Positions 35,194 to 44,651 are shown, counted from the stretch's first letter. The stretch: DNA of 64,000 bases from Cereibacter sphaeroides (GCA_003243455.1 QFQS01000002.1:124001-188000), one strand, 5' to 3'. The notes: a model not told the origin generated them from the letters alone. Translations and numbers: made by a program.

Positions 35194-35617
35194 AATCCTT
35201 GGTTTTCAGGCCGCCCATGGCACAGACGATGCGCCATTCCTCTGCCGTCACAGGCTGAACCGAAAGCCGCGTATTCGTGACCAGCGCCATTGAAGCCAGC
35301 CGGGGTTCGGCCTTGCAGGCCTCCAGAGTCACCGGATGCGGCAGGGGTTCGATTGCCCTGATCGTCACGCAATCCCACCGCGGATCATCTGTCGTGCTGT
35401 CAGGTGCGCTTTCGCCGACCACTTCGACGATGCCCACGACTTCCTTCCCGATGTTGGAGTGATAAAAGAACCCGCGGTCGCCCTTTTTCATCGCCCGCAT
35501 GTTGTTGCGGGCCTGATAGTTGCGCACCCCGTGCCATTCCTCGCCCACATCACCCTTGGCGACCTGATGATCCCAGCCCCAGACATCGGGTTCGGATTTG
35601 AAAAGCCAGTAGGGCAT
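35192..35617 (-). CDS. EVE domain protein
   Basis: A 141-residue EVE-domain protein beginning MPYWLFKSEPDVWGWD, with the diagnostic WHGVRNYQARNNMRAMKKGDRGFFYHSN segment (quoted in part: GVRNYQARNNM). EVE domains are PUA-like pockets that recognise modified bases in DNA or RNA. This stand-alone type is widespread in proteobacteria. The start overlaps the YciI stop by one base (TGATG), so the pair is coupled. Confidence 0.9.
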   Translation of the reverse strand: MPYWLFKSEPDVWGWDHQVAKGDVGEEWHGVRNYQARNNMRAMKKGDRGFFYHSNIGKEVVGIVEVVGESAPDSTTDDPRWDCVTIRAIEPLPHPVTLEACKAEPRLASMALVTNTRLSVQPVTAEEWRIVCAMGGLKTKD

Positions 35618-35889
35618 CAGCCGATCACCTTGTTCCATTCCCGCAACAGCACGCTCTCGAACAACCCGGTCTTGGCATAGGGGTCGCCGTCGGCCCAATC
35701 CTGCGCCGCCTTCAGGCTATCCACAGACAACACGATAAGCGAGCCGATCATTCCGCCAGCCTCATCCAGAAGCGGGCCGGCCATCTCGACCACACCGGTT
35801 TGATCCAGATAGGCGCGATGGGCGGGCCGATTGTCCAGCCGCACCTGCAAGGCGCCGGGCTTGTCTTTGCATATCAAGGCTACGCGCAT
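35617..35889 (-). CDS. YciI family protein
   Basis: A 90-residue YciI-like (dimeric alpha-beta barrel) protein with the family's HRAYL segment (His24 region) and an Asp-rich DGDPYAKTGLFESV end. Enzymatic role is unknown for most members. It overlaps the EVE gene by one base and follows gpsA by three bases, so tsaD-gpsA-yciI-EVE is one minus-strand operon. Confidence 0.9.
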   Translation of the reverse strand: MRVALICKDKPGALQVRLDNRPAHRAYLDQTGVVEMAGPLLDEAGGMIGSLIVLSVDSLKAAQDWADGDPYAKTGLFESVLLREWNKVIG

Positions 35890-35892
35890 GTC

Positions 35893-36837
35893 TCACTCCT
35901 GTTTTAACGGACGGGAAAGCAGAAACTCCATCGCCTCCGGCACGGTGACCGCGCCATCGACAAGGGCGGCGACCATCGAGGCGATGGGCATTTCCAGGCT
36001 CATCTGCGCCGAAATGGCTGCAGCGGCGCGCGCGGTCACTGCGCCCTCTACCGTGATACCGCTGTCGAAAGGCTGCCCTGACCCAAGCGCAAAGCCAAAA
36101 CCGAAGTTTCGCGACTGCGTCGAGGTACATGTCAGCACCAGATCGCCAAGGCCCGACAACCCCGCCAATGTTTCAGGACGTGCGCCCAGTGCAAGCGCCA
36201 GCCTCAGCATCTCGGCATAACCTCTCGTCATCAGCGCCGCGCGGGCCGAATCGCCCAAGCCTGCGCCCATCACCACGCCCGCCGCGATGGCGATCACGTT
36301 TTTCAATGCCCCGCCAAGCTCGGCACCGGCAACGTCGGTCGTCCGGTAAAGCCGCAGCGTTCTCGTCGAAAGCTCGGCTTGTAGCCGTTCCCCAACCCCG
36401 TCATCGCCGCAGGCAAGCGTAAGCGCCGTGGGCAATCCACGTGCGATGTCCGCCGCAAAACTGGGCCCGGTCAAAACCGCGGCAACAGACGCGGGGCAGG
36501 CAGCGGCGATGAGAAATGCAGCCCCGCGCAGGGTGGTCAGATCAATGCCCTTGCTGCAGGCGACAATGGGGCGCCCGTCGATTTCGCCTGCCCTCGCGGC
36601 AAGGAAGCTGGACAACTGTTGTGCCGGTATCGCAAGCAACAGCGGTCCGTTGCCACGCAAAGCAGTGAAATCCGCAGTCACAGAGACGTTTCCGGGCAGT
36701 TCGAACCCGGGAAGCCGCGGCATTTCGACCATGCCGGGCGAAGCGTTCCTCGCCCAGAGCACCACATCATTTCCCTCGCGTGCCAGTGCGACGGCGAGCG
36801 CTGTGCCGAATGCGCCACCACCCGCGATGGCGATCAT
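35893..36837 (-). CDS. gpsA: glycerol-3-phosphate dehydrogenase [NAD(P)+] GpsA
   Basis: GpsA reduces dihydroxyacetone phosphate to sn-glycerol-3-phosphate for phospholipid synthesis. The 314-residue protein starts MIAIAGGGAFGTALA (GxGxFG dinucleotide fold) and has the catalytic-lysine regions ACSKGID and GALKNVIAIAAGV, then SGLGDLVLTCTSTQSRN. A four-base overlap couples it to tsaD (ATGA at 36834-36837); longer upstream frames are not family-like. Confidence 0.96.
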   Translation of the reverse strand: MIAIAGGGAFGTALAVALAREGNDVVLWARNASPGMVEMPRLPGFELPGNVSVTADFTALRGNGPLLLAIPAQQLSSFLAARAGEIDGRPIVACSKGIDLTTLRGAAFLIAAACPASVAAVLTGPSFAADIARGLPTALTLACGDDGVGERLQAELSTRTLRLYRTTDVAGAELGGALKNVIAIAAGVVMGAGLGDSARAALMTRGYAEMLRLALALGARPETLAGLSGLGDLVLTCTSTQSRNFGFGFALGSGQPFDSGITVEGAVTARAAAAISAQMSLEMPIASMVAALVDGAVTVPEAMEFLLSRPLKQE

Positions 36838-37931
36838 GCCTTGGCCCCCCGCCGCCCGGAGCCGATCAGGGAGGGTGCCTTTTGGTCCAGCGGCCAGCGT
36901 GGCCTTGCGGCCAGATCTGGCCCGTCCTGCGCGCCAGCCCGAAACCGCTCGATGCCCGCCCAGGCGATCATGGCCGCATTGTCGGTGCAAAGACGAAGCG
37001 GTGGCGCCACAAAGCGCAGACCGGAGGCACTGCTGACCCTCTCCAGCGCAGCTCGGATCGCATCATTAGCCGCGACTCCCCCGGCCACCGCGAAAGTTGG
37101 CGATAGCGGGGCGATGTCCAGATACCGTTCGATTGCCCGGCGGGTCTTCTCTGCCAGAACATCGGCAACAGCGGCCTGAAATCCTGCGCAGATGTCGCGG
37201 CGGTCCTGTTCGGAAATGCCACCCTGCTGCGCAATCAGGGCATCCCGTGTGCGCAGCACCGCAGTCTTGAGGCCCGAGAAGGACATATCACAGCCGGACC
37301 TGTCCAGCAGCGGGCGGGGAAATGCGAAACGCTGTGCATCGCCAGCCGACGCTGCCCGCTCAACCACAGGGCCGCCCGGCTGCGGCAACCCCAATAGCTT
37401 GGCAACCTTGTCGAAAGCCTCGCCCGGCGCGTCGTCTATCGTTCCGCCAAGGCGGGTGAAATCCTCCGGTCCCGAGACGATCAGAAACTGGCAGTGCCCG
37501 CCGGAAACGAGCAGCATCAGATAGGGAAACTCCAGCCCGTCCGTCAGCCGTGGCGTCAGAGCATGACCTGCAAGGTGGTTCACCCCAACCATAGGCAGAC
37601 CGCTTGCCGCTGAAATTGCCTTGGCGAACATCACGCCCGACAAGACGCCGCCGATCAGTCCGGGGCCGGCAGTTACGGCAACAGCGTCAAGATCGCGGAT
37701 CGTAAGCCCGGCTTCGCCCAAAGCCTGTTCGACACAACTATCCAGACGCTCGACATGCGCCCTTGCGGCAATCTCTGGCACGACGCCACCAAAGGCCGAA
37801 TGTAGCGCCGTCTGGCCAAGAACGACCGAAGAAAGAATCTGTGGCGGTTCTCCTGCGACCTGCGATACCACGGCCGCCGCGGTATCATCGCAGCTGCTTT
37901 CGATGCCAAGGAAGGTGAGCATGGTCTGCAT
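36834..37931 (-). CDS. tsaD: tRNA N6-adenosine threonylcarbamoyltransferase TsaD
   Basis: TsaD (Gcp/YgjD) transfers the threonylcarbamoyl group to A37 of ANN-reading tRNAs together with TsaB and TsaE. The 365-residue protein has LGIESSCDDTAAAVV (ATP/ASKHA fold start), the metal-binding HVERL and NHLAGHAL histidines, and GTIDDAPGEAFDK. Start at 37931 (MQTMLTF) or 37922. It is divergent from hemD with 48 bases between, which must hold both promoters. Confidence 0.96.
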   Translation of the reverse strand: MQTMLTFLGIESSCDDTAAAVVSQVAGEPPQILSSVVLGQTALHSAFGGVVPEIAARAHVERLDSCVEQALGEAGLTIRDLDAVAVTAGPGLIGGVLSGVMFAKAISAASGLPMVGVNHLAGHALTPRLTDGLEFPYLMLLVSGGHCQFLIVSGPEDFTRLGGTIDDAPGEAFDKVAKLLGLPQPGGPVVERAASAGDAQRFAFPRPLLDRSGCDMSFSGLKTAVLRTRDALIAQQGGISEQDRRDICAGFQAAVADVLAEKTRRAIERYLDIAPLSPTFAVAGGVAANDAIRAALERVSSASGLRFVAPPLRLCTDNAAMIAWAGIERFRAGAQDGPDLAARPRWPLDQKAPSLIGSGRRGAKA

Positions 37932-37979
37932 GGGCCGCCCGGATTGCCACAAGCCTAACCGGCAGGTAACACCTGAGGT

Positions 37980-38717
37980 ATGCCCGCACAATCCCACGGA
38001 TCGGCGCTGCCGCCCTTTCTGCTGACGCGCCCCGCCGCGCAAAACGTCAGGTTTGCCGCCCGGTTGCGGGGCCGCTTCGGTGAGGCAATTCGAATCGTGC
38101 AATCCCCATTGTTCGAGCCTCGTTTCCTTGCACCCGAAATTCCTGATCAGGATTTCCGGGGTGTTGTCTTCACCTCTGAAACGGGTGTCGAGGCGTTTGA
38201 ACGCCTTGGCATTCCAGCCAAGGGACGTGCATGGTGCGTAGGCGACCGAACAGCCGAAGCGGCACGCCGCCTGGGCTTCGATGCCATATCTGCGGGTGGT
38301 AGTGCGACAGAGTTGGCGCAGGTATTGGCCCGTTTGAACGGACCGCTTTTGTATCCACGGGCGCGCCATACGGCGGTTGATCTCGGCGCGGCACTGAAAG
38401 ATACCGAAACACGCATATGTGAAACGATTGTCTACGAGCAGTTTCCGCTGCCGATCAATGAAGAGGCGAATCGATTGCTCGTCACCTCTGCAACGCTTGT
38501 CGCACCGTTGTTCTCTCCGCGCTCTGCAAGCCAGTTTGCCCAATCAGACGCGGTCCTCGACAGACGTGCGCAACTTTTCGCCCCGGTGATGAGCGGCGCC
38601 GTGGCCAAAGCATTGGAACCTGCCCATCCGGAAAGGGTTGTCGTGGCATCGCGCCCGGATGTCGTCTCGATGCTTGCCGCGATCGCCGATCTGGTTGCGA
38701 CACCCGGTCAGCCTTGA
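37980..38717 (+). CDS. hemD: uroporphyrinogen-III synthase HemD
   Basis: HemD cyclises hydroxymethylbilane to uroporphyrinogen III. The 245-residue protein is a weakly conserved two-lobed fold; recognisable signs are LLTRPAAQ at the N-terminus, VVFTSETGVEAF, AWCVGDRTAEAARRLGF and the ETIVYE stretch. Downstream are the mitofilin-like and HemY-like genes, the standard hemD-imp60-hemY operon of alphaproteobacteria. Activity inferred from family. Confidence 0.88.
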   Translation: MPAQSHGSALPPFLLTRPAAQNVRFAARLRGRFGEAIRIVQSPLFEPRFLAPEIPDQDFRGVVFTSETGVEAFERLGIPAKGRAWCVGDRTAEAARRLGFDAISAGGSATELAQVLARLNGPLLYPRARHTAVDLGAALKDTETRICETIVYEQFPLPINEEANRLLVTSATLVAPLFSPRSASQFAQSDAVLDRRAQLFAPVMSGAVAKALEPAHPERVVVASRPDVVSMLAAIADLVATPGQP

Positions 38718-38793
38718 AGCTGTCGTGAAGGGCGGCGTAAACTTGTCGGATAGCGGGGCCCGACGGCCTTGATCCCACCAAGGAGGCCCGGCC

Positions 38794-39981
38794 ATGTCCG
38801 ACAAAGATAGCGAGCAAGAGGACAAGCAGAACCGGCCCGAGACCATTGCGTCAGAGACGATACCCGACGCAGAGATTGTGGAAAGATCCACACCACCCTC
38901 CCCTCGCCAGCCGCAAAGTGGCGGAAGCGGTTTTGTCAGCGGTCTTCTGGGTGCTGGATTGGTGGTGGCGGGCGGGTTCGGCCTTTTGCAGGTCATGCCG
39001 GGGCTTCTGCCGACTGCCGACACCTCGGCTATGGAACAGTTGATCGCCCAGCAATCGCAGGAAATCGACAAGCTGAAGTCCCAGATAAACGAATTTGCCA
39101 CCCGCCCGGTTTTCGATCCCTCGGAAGAACTTGCAACTCTCCGCGCGGGGCTGGAGGAAAAGCTGGCGGAAACCTCGGCTGCCGCTGACCCATCCGCCGC
39201 AGTGGCAAAGGCAACCGAGTCGCTGCAATCTGCGATCGCAGCCATTGATGCCCGTCTGACGGATGTCGAAAAGCGTCCGGCGGGACCAGGCGGAGAAGCA
39301 TCATCGACCGCGCTTGCGGCCTACGATCGTGAAATCAAGTCACTGCGCGACCAGATCGCGTCGTTGGGGTCCGGCAATTCGGATGCGGCGGCCCAGATCG
39401 CCAGCGCCGCTACCGAAGCAAAGTCGCAGATCGACGCCGTTGTCGAGCAGGCCAAACAAGCCAATGCACAGGCAAGCGCCGCAGCGCAAAAGCTTGCGAC
39501 AGGTGCCGCGCTTAATCGCCTTACTGCAGCTTTGGAGGCTGGCGGATCTTTCTCATCGGCCGTTTCGGAATTGACCGCTGCAGGTATCACGGTTCCCGCT
39601 TCAATTGCCGACCGTGCCGAAGCGGGGGTTTCGACCATGGCTGACCTGCAAAGGCGTTTCCCGGATGCTGCTCGGGCGGCGCTTGATGCGGCACTGCGCA
39701 GCAGTGTGAATGAAACGTGGACCGACCGCGTTACAGCTTTCCTGCGCACCCAAACCGGCGCGCGCTCGCTACAGCCTCGCGAGGGCAACGATCCCGATGC
39801 AATACTTTCGCGCGCAGAGGCGGGCATGCAGGCGGGCAATCTTTCTGCAGCCCTGACCGAGATCGGAACACTCTCCGAATCCGCTCAGGCCGCAATGGCG
39901 GATTGGGTTGCCGACGCGAATGCGCGGCTGGCTGCCACTCAGGCCTTGCCAGAGCTGACGTCCGCCGTGGACGCAAAATAG
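38794..39981 (+). CDS. mitofilin/Mic60-like inner membrane protein
   Basis: A 395-residue protein: acidic, proline-rich N-terminal 45 residues, one membrane helix (about 47-70), a long Ala/Gln/Glu-rich coiled-coil region (about 75-240) and a C-terminal mitofilin-like domain. Alphaproteobacterial Mic60 homologues lie beside hemY and are linked to intracytoplasmic membrane shaping. It starts 76 bases after hemD and ends 10 bases before the hemY-like gene. Confidence 0.88.
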   Translation: MSDKDSEQEDKQNRPETIASETIPDAEIVERSTPPSPRQPQSGGSGFVSGLLGAGLVVAGGFGLLQVMPGLLPTADTSAMEQLIAQQSQEIDKLKSQINEFATRPVFDPSEELATLRAGLEEKLAETSAAADPSAAVAKATESLQSAIAAIDARLTDVEKRPAGPGGEASSTALAAYDREIKSLRDQIASLGSGNSDAAAQIASAATEAKSQIDAVVEQAKQANAQASAAAQKLATGAALNRLTAALEAGGSFSSAVSELTAAGITVPASIADRAEAGVSTMADLQRRFPDAARAALDAALRSSVNETWTDRVTAFLRTQTGARSLQPREGNDPDAILSRAEAGMQAGNLSAALTEIGTLSESAQAAMADWVADANARLAATQALPELTSAVDAK

Positions 39982-39991
39982 AGGACCGAAG

Positions 39992-41395
39992 ATGATCTGG
40001 TCGCTTATCAAGGTTCTGGTCTTTGTCGCTGTCGTGGCCGCCATGACGATCGGCGCCAGCTATCTTCTGGAGGCTGGCGGGGGCGTTCGAATCGCCGCCT
40101 GGGGATATGAATTTACACTTGGTCCGCTGCAGGCGCTGATCATCGCACTGGTGCTGCTTGGTCTTTTATGGCTGGTCATGAAGATCGTTGGGCTGACCGT
40201 TGCGGTGCTGCGCTTCCTGAACGGCGACGAAACCGCAATCTCGCGCTACTTCAACCGCAACCGGGAACGCAAAGGCTATCAGGCCTTTGCCGAGGGGATG
40301 ATAGCCCTTGCCTCCGGCGAGCCGCGAACCGCGTTGTCGCGCGCATCGCGGGCCGAGAAGTATCTGGCGCGGCCGGAGTTGACGACGATCCTGACCGCCC
40401 AGGCCGCCCAGGCCGCCGGGGATACAAGACGGGCGACCGATGCCTACAAGACGCTGTTGGCTGACCCCGCATCGCGGTTTATCGGCATTCGGGGGCTTAT
40501 CCAGCAAAAGCTGGCCGAGGGTGATCGCGAAACGGCTTTGAAGCTTGCCCAGAAAGCATTCGAGCTGAAGCCAAAGCATCAGGAAACGCAGGATCTTCTG
40601 CTGGAGTTGCAGGCGGAAAGCTCTGATTGGGTCGGCGCCCGCGCCACGCTGGGGGCCAAGCTGCGCTCCGGCGCGATCCCGCGCGATGTTCATAAGCGGC
40701 GGGATGCCGTTCTGGCGCTGCAAGAGGCGCGGTCGATCCTTGGTGATGGCTCGGACATCGACGCGCGAGAGGCGGCCATCGCGGCGAACAAACAGTCGCC
40801 CGATCTTATTCCGGCCGCGACGATGGCGGCGCGGGGTTATATCGCCAAAGGCGATACCCGAAATGCTGCGAGAATCCTGAAAAAGGCATGGGAGGCCAAT
40901 CCGCACCCTGACCTTGCTGCTGCCTTCGCCGAGATCGTGCCGGTCGAGACGCCGGCTGAGCGGTTGAAACGGTTTAGAACGCTGACTTCTATCCGATCGG
41001 ATGACGACGAAACTCGAATGCTTCTGGCCGAATTGAACCTTGCTGCCGAAGATTTCCCCGAAGCTCGGCGTGCGTTGGGCGATCTGGTGACGCGACACCC
41101 CACCCGCCGCAGCCTTGCCATCATGGCCGCAATCGAACGGGGCGAGGGCTCGGATGAGGCGGTGGTGCGCGGCTGGCTTGCACGGACACTGACTGCACCG
41201 CGTGGGCCGCAATGGGTTTGTGACAAATGTCACAGCATCCACAGCGAGTGGACACCGGTTTGCAGCAATTGCGGCGGATTCGACACGCTGACCTGGCGTG
41301 AACCAACCGAGAAGTCTGGCCCAAGCGCAACTCAGTCAGAATTATTGCCGCTGCTGGTCGGCACACGGCCGCCCGAGACGAGCGATTCAACCTGA
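39992..41395 (+). CDS. HemY-like TPR membrane protein with zinc ribbon
   Basis: A 467-residue protein of the HemY_N family (not the HemY oxidase): two membrane helices (about 5-26 and 42-66), then tetratricopeptide-like helical repeats to about 390, and a C-terminal zinc ribbon with CDKC (410-413) and CSNC (424-427). In this clade it sits with hemD and the Mic60 homologue. Its role is probably scaffolding in the membrane; direct involvement in heme synthesis is unproven. Confidence 0.88.
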   Translation: MIWSLIKVLVFVAVVAAMTIGASYLLEAGGGVRIAAWGYEFTLGPLQALIIALVLLGLLWLVMKIVGLTVAVLRFLNGDETAISRYFNRNRERKGYQAFAEGMIALASGEPRTALSRASRAEKYLARPELTTILTAQAAQAAGDTRRATDAYKTLLADPASRFIGIRGLIQQKLAEGDRETALKLAQKAFELKPKHQETQDLLLELQAESSDWVGARATLGAKLRSGAIPRDVHKRRDAVLALQEARSILGDGSDIDAREAAIAANKQSPDLIPAATMAARGYIAKGDTRNAARILKKAWEANPHPDLAAAFAEIVPVETPAERLKRFRTLTSIRSDDDETRMLLAELNLAAEDFPEARRALGDLVTRHPTRRSLAIMAAIERGEGSDEAVVRGWLARTLTAPRGPQWVCDKCHSIHSEWTPVCSNCGGFDTLTWREPTEKSGPSATQSELLPLLVGTRPPETSDST

Positions 41396-41399
41396 CGTG

Positions 41400-41726
41400 C
41401 TACGCCGCGCGATCGCGGCCAGAACCTGCTTTGAAAGCGCGCAAAGTCTCGTCGTAACTTTTTGTCACCATGGCCAGACTTACCGGCTTGCCCGCGGCTG
41501 CAAGCTTCTCACCCTGGCTGCACAGTTCCGCCAGCCGCGTGAAACCAAGGTTCAGCGCGCTTCCCTTCAGAAAGTGCAATTCTGCCTCCAGCGTCGGATC
41601 TGGCCTGCCTGCCCGAAGCCGCACTACCGCCTCGTCCGATTCCGATAGAAACATCGCGACCACTTCATCGAAATCGACCGAACCAATTTCCGCGCGCAAT
41701 GTTGCGACGCGCTGCCAATCAATCAT
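41400..41726 (-). CDS. histidine phosphotransfer (Hpt) domain protein
   Basis: A 108-residue stand-alone Hpt domain with HFLKGSALNLGF carrying phospho-acceptor His51, then a four-helix bundle pattern. A strong GGAGGTG ribosome site sets the start at ATG 41726; the open frame extends to 41813. It is divergent from the receiver-PP2C gene across a 167-base gap and converges on the hemY-like gene with four bases between stops. A relay between the Hpt and the adjacent receiver is plausible. Confidence 0.88.
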   Translation of the reverse strand: MIDWQRVATLRAEIGSVDFDEVVAMFLSESDEAVVRLRAGRPDPTLEAELHFLKGSALNLGFTRLAELCSQGEKLAAAGKPVSLAMVTKSYDETLRAFKAGSGRDRAA

Positions 41727-41893
41727 TTTCACCTCCGTCATTCGGCCAAGCCGGACACCACGCCCATAGTCTGAGCGCGTTGCGCTTAATGCGTTGTAAC
41801 CTCCGTCTGCCAATCAAACCGAAAACTTTAGATTTCATGGCTGCTTAAACTTGTGCAGCCAAAGCTCTGGACAGCGCAGGGACAGGCGGCATT

Positions 41894-43144
41894 TTGCAAA
41901 CGGCAGAACAGATATTCAGCGATGCCCAACTCGCACGGGCCAGCCCTGCATCTCGTCGTGTGATGGTCGTTGACGACAGCGCGGCACAACGCAAGGTGCT
42001 TGCCCTTTCGCTGGCGCGTTGGGGTTACAGCGTGACCGAAGCCGCTTCGGGCGAGGCGGCGCTTGCGCTATGCGAGATGGCCAGTTTCGACCTGGTGCTC
42101 AGCGACTGGATGATGCCCGGGATGTCCGGTCTTGATCTGTGCCGCGCTCTGCGGGCCACGCCAAGGGACAACTATCTGTATTTCATTCTGCTGACCTCCA
42201 AGTCGGACAAGACCGAGGTGGCGGACGGGCTGGATGGCGGCGCCGATGATTTCCTGTCCAAACCCGTGAATGCGCTTGAACTTCGCGCCCGACTGCGTGC
42301 GGGAGAGCGTCTGCTGGCGATGCAGGAAGAATTGGTCGAGAAGAACCGGCTTGTTGCATCGACTCTGGGCGAATTGCAGACGATCTATGATTCACTCGAC
42401 CGCGATCTGATCGAGGCGCGAAAGCTGCAACAGACGCTGATGCGCGACCGGCATTGCGACTTCGGCAGCGCCTCGGTCTGGGCATTGCTGCGGCCATCGG
42501 GGCACGTCGGCGGTGATCTGGTGGGCTGGTTGCGCCTTTCGCGTTCGCGCGTGGCGCTTTACGCCGTGGACGTCTCGGGCCACGGTGTCGCCTCGGCCAT
42601 GATGACGGCACGGCTGGCGGGGCTTTTGACCACAAGAACCCCCTACGAGATGCCTGACCGTCGCGCTGCCCCATCGCCTGATCGCTTGGCGGAGGTTTTG
42701 AACCGCATGATGATCGACGACATGCAGATCGACCAGTATTTCACCATGGCCTATGCCGAAGTCGATCTGAAAACTGGCGAGGTCCAGCTTGTTCAGGCGG
42801 GCCATCCTCATCCGGTCATTCTGCGCCGGACGGGGCAGACTGAAGAGATCGGGCAGGGTGGCCTGCCGGTGGGTCTGATCGCGGATGCCCGGTATGAGAT
42901 CGTCGAGGCACGATTGCAGCCGGGTGACAGGTTGTTCCTTGTTTCGGACGGTGTGACCGAATGCGTTGATCAGCAAGGGCATGAGTTTGGTGAGGAAGGA
43001 CTGTCCAGTATGCTCCAGCGCAGTGTGGCTCTGGGTGGCGCCGCCCTGCTCGAAGCACTGGTTTGGGACTTGCAAGAGTTTTCGGGCGGCGCAGATTTTC
43101 GCGACGATGTGTCTGGTGTGCTTTTCGAATATCGTGGGGCCTAG
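41894..43144 (+). CDS. RbaY-like response regulator with PP2C phosphatase domain
   Basis: A 416-residue protein with an N-terminal receiver (VMVVDDS at 23-29, phospho-acceptor Asp71 in LSDWMMPGMSG, KPVN), a coiled linker (about 140-185) and a C-terminal SpoIIE/RsbU-type PP2C domain (GGDLVGW, DVSGHGVASAMMTARL, DDVSGVLFEY). Rhodobacter capsulatus RbaY has this architecture and feeds the RbaV/RbaW anti-sigma switch that affects gene transfer agent production. The frame requires a TTG start at 41894. rbaV/W are not in this window. Confidence 0.88.
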   Translation: MQTAEQIFSDAQLARASPASRRVMVVDDSAAQRKVLALSLARWGYSVTEAASGEAALALCEMASFDLVLSDWMMPGMSGLDLCRALRATPRDNYLYFILLTSKSDKTEVADGLDGGADDFLSKPVNALELRARLRAGERLLAMQEELVEKNRLVASTLGELQTIYDSLDRDLIEARKLQQTLMRDRHCDFGSASVWALLRPSGHVGGDLVGWLRLSRSRVALYAVDVSGHGVASAMMTARLAGLLTTRTPYEMPDRRAAPSPDRLAEVLNRMMIDDMQIDQYFTMAYAEVDLKTGEVQLVQAGHPHPVILRRTGQTEEIGQGGLPVGLIADARYEIVEARLQPGDRLFLVSDGVTECVDQQGHEFGEEGLSSMLQRSVALGGAALLEALVWDLQEFSGGADFRDDVSGVLFEYRGA

Positions 43145-43578
43145 AGGATCGCTGCGGCCAGAAATGCCCGGTCGCCGGGATTGCCCAGCAGATGTATTGC
43201 CTCGGCTGCGGGCAGCCAGACCGCGCTATGACCGGCCTCGCGTGGTTCGCCGTGCCGACGCACGGGGCGGGCGAGGTAGATGGTGCATACCTTTTCCGCC
43301 CAGAGATCATACTCGGGCATGTAGGTAAAACGTCGGAATGCGCCGAGCCTGCGTAGCGGATTTATGCGCCAGCCGGTTTCCTCGAATACCTCACGATGCA
43401 GGGCCGCCAGCGGGTGCTCGCCCTTGTCGATGCCACCGCCGGGCAACTGGAACTCCGGGACCGGAGCCTCCTGAAAGGTGGTCAGGATCGCGTCACCTTG
43501 CCGAAGAATAGCATAGACGCCCGGCCTGCGACGATAGGACTGGTCAGCCCGGACGCTCTCTCCAAATCTGCGGATCAT
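43141..43578 (-). CDS. NUDIX hydrolase
   Basis: A 145-residue NUDIX protein with the box GGGIDKGEHPLAALHREV then FEETGW, fitting GX5EX7REUXEEXGU. Start at 43578 (MIRRFGESVRAD); the upstream frame to 43656 is not supported. It ends in a four-base tail-to-tail overlap (CTAG) with the receiver-PP2C gene. Substrate cannot be told from the motif alone. Confidence 0.88.
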   Translation of the reverse strand: MIRRFGESVRADQSYRRRPGVYAILRQGDAILTTFQEAPVPEFQLPGGGIDKGEHPLAALHREVFEETGWRINPLRRLGAFRRFTYMPEYDLWAEKVCTIYLARPVRRHGEPREAGHSAVWLPAAEAIHLLGNPGDRAFLAAAIL

Positions 43579-43655
43579 GGCCCTGCCCTTGGTGCGCGTG
43601 TTGCCGTGCCTATATAGCTGCGGTATGCCAAGGCTCACGCCCCAAGGAAACCCCA

Positions 43656-44651
43656 ATGCTCGGATCTCAACTCGCCTGGGACGATACCGTCCTGCCGTTT
43701 CAGCTTGACCGTTCGGATATCCGCGGCCGCGTGGCGCGGCTGGATGGCGTTCTGGACCGCGTGTTGTCGCAGCACGCCTATCCGCCGCAGATCGAGGCGC
43801 TGGTGGCGGAGGCTGCTCTTTTGACGGCGCTTATCGGCCAGACGATCAAGCTGCGCTGGCGGCTGTCTCTGCAAATTCGCGGCGCCGGCGCGGTCAAGCT
43901 GATCGCCACGGACTACTATGGTCCGACCGAGGATGGTCAGGCCGCCCGTATTCGCGCCTATGCCAGCTTCGACGAAGCTCTGCCCGAAGGCGTCGATCCG
44001 TTCAACATGATAGGCGACGGATATTTCGTCATCCTGATCGACCAGGGCGAAGGCATGGTCCCCTATCAGGGCATCACACCCCTGACGGGCGGATCGCTTT
44101 CTGCCTGTGCCGAGACGTATTTCGCCCAGTCAGAGCAGCTTCCCACCCGTTTCGCCGTCACTTACGGCCAGTCGCAGATTCCCGGATCGCGGCCACACTG
44201 GCGGGCAGGCGGTGTCATGCTGCAGCATATGCCCAAATCGGAAATTGCAGTCGCCGCTGAGGCAGGATCGGGCGAAGGCGGGCTTCTGTCGCATCAGGAT
44301 ATCCTTGCTGGCGAAGAGGGCGAGAACTGGACACGTGCCAATTTGCTGCTTGATACCGTCGAGGATTTGGAGTTGATCGGCCCTTCTGTTCAGCCGACGG
44401 ACCTGTTGGTCCGGCTGTTCCATGAAGAAGGCCCGCGCGTATTCGACGCTCAACCGGTCCGGTTCGGCTGTTCTTGCTCCGCCGACAAGGTGCGCCAGTC
44501 GCTGTCGATCTATTCGGCCAAAGACATCGCCCATATGACGACGGACGAAGGTGTTTTAACCGCCGATTGCCAGTTCTGCGGCGCGCATTACGAATTCGAC
44601 CCTAGCACACTGGGTTTCGAGGCCGGGGAGGCCACGGGTGGGCGCCATTGA
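43656..44651 (+). CDS. hslO: redox-regulated chaperone Hsp33
   Basis: Hsp33 holds unfolding proteins during oxidative stress after losing zinc. The 331-residue protein has the N-terminal substrate-binding domain and the C-terminal zinc switch CSCS (near 277) plus CQFC (near 310), all four cysteines present. It begins MLGSQLAWDD. The stop overlaps the following NUDIX gene by 14 bases. Confidence 0.95.
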   Translation: MLGSQLAWDDTVLPFQLDRSDIRGRVARLDGVLDRVLSQHAYPPQIEALVAEAALLTALIGQTIKLRWRLSLQIRGAGAVKLIATDYYGPTEDGQAARIRAYASFDEALPEGVDPFNMIGDGYFVILIDQGEGMVPYQGITPLTGGSLSACAETYFAQSEQLPTRFAVTYGQSQIPGSRPHWRAGGVMLQHMPKSEIAVAAEAGSGEGGLLSHQDILAGEEGENWTRANLLLDTVEDLELIGPSVQPTDLLVRLFHEEGPRVFDAQPVRFGCSCSADKVRQSLSIYSAKDIAHMTTDEGVLTADCQFCGAHYEFDPSTLGFEAGEATGGRH

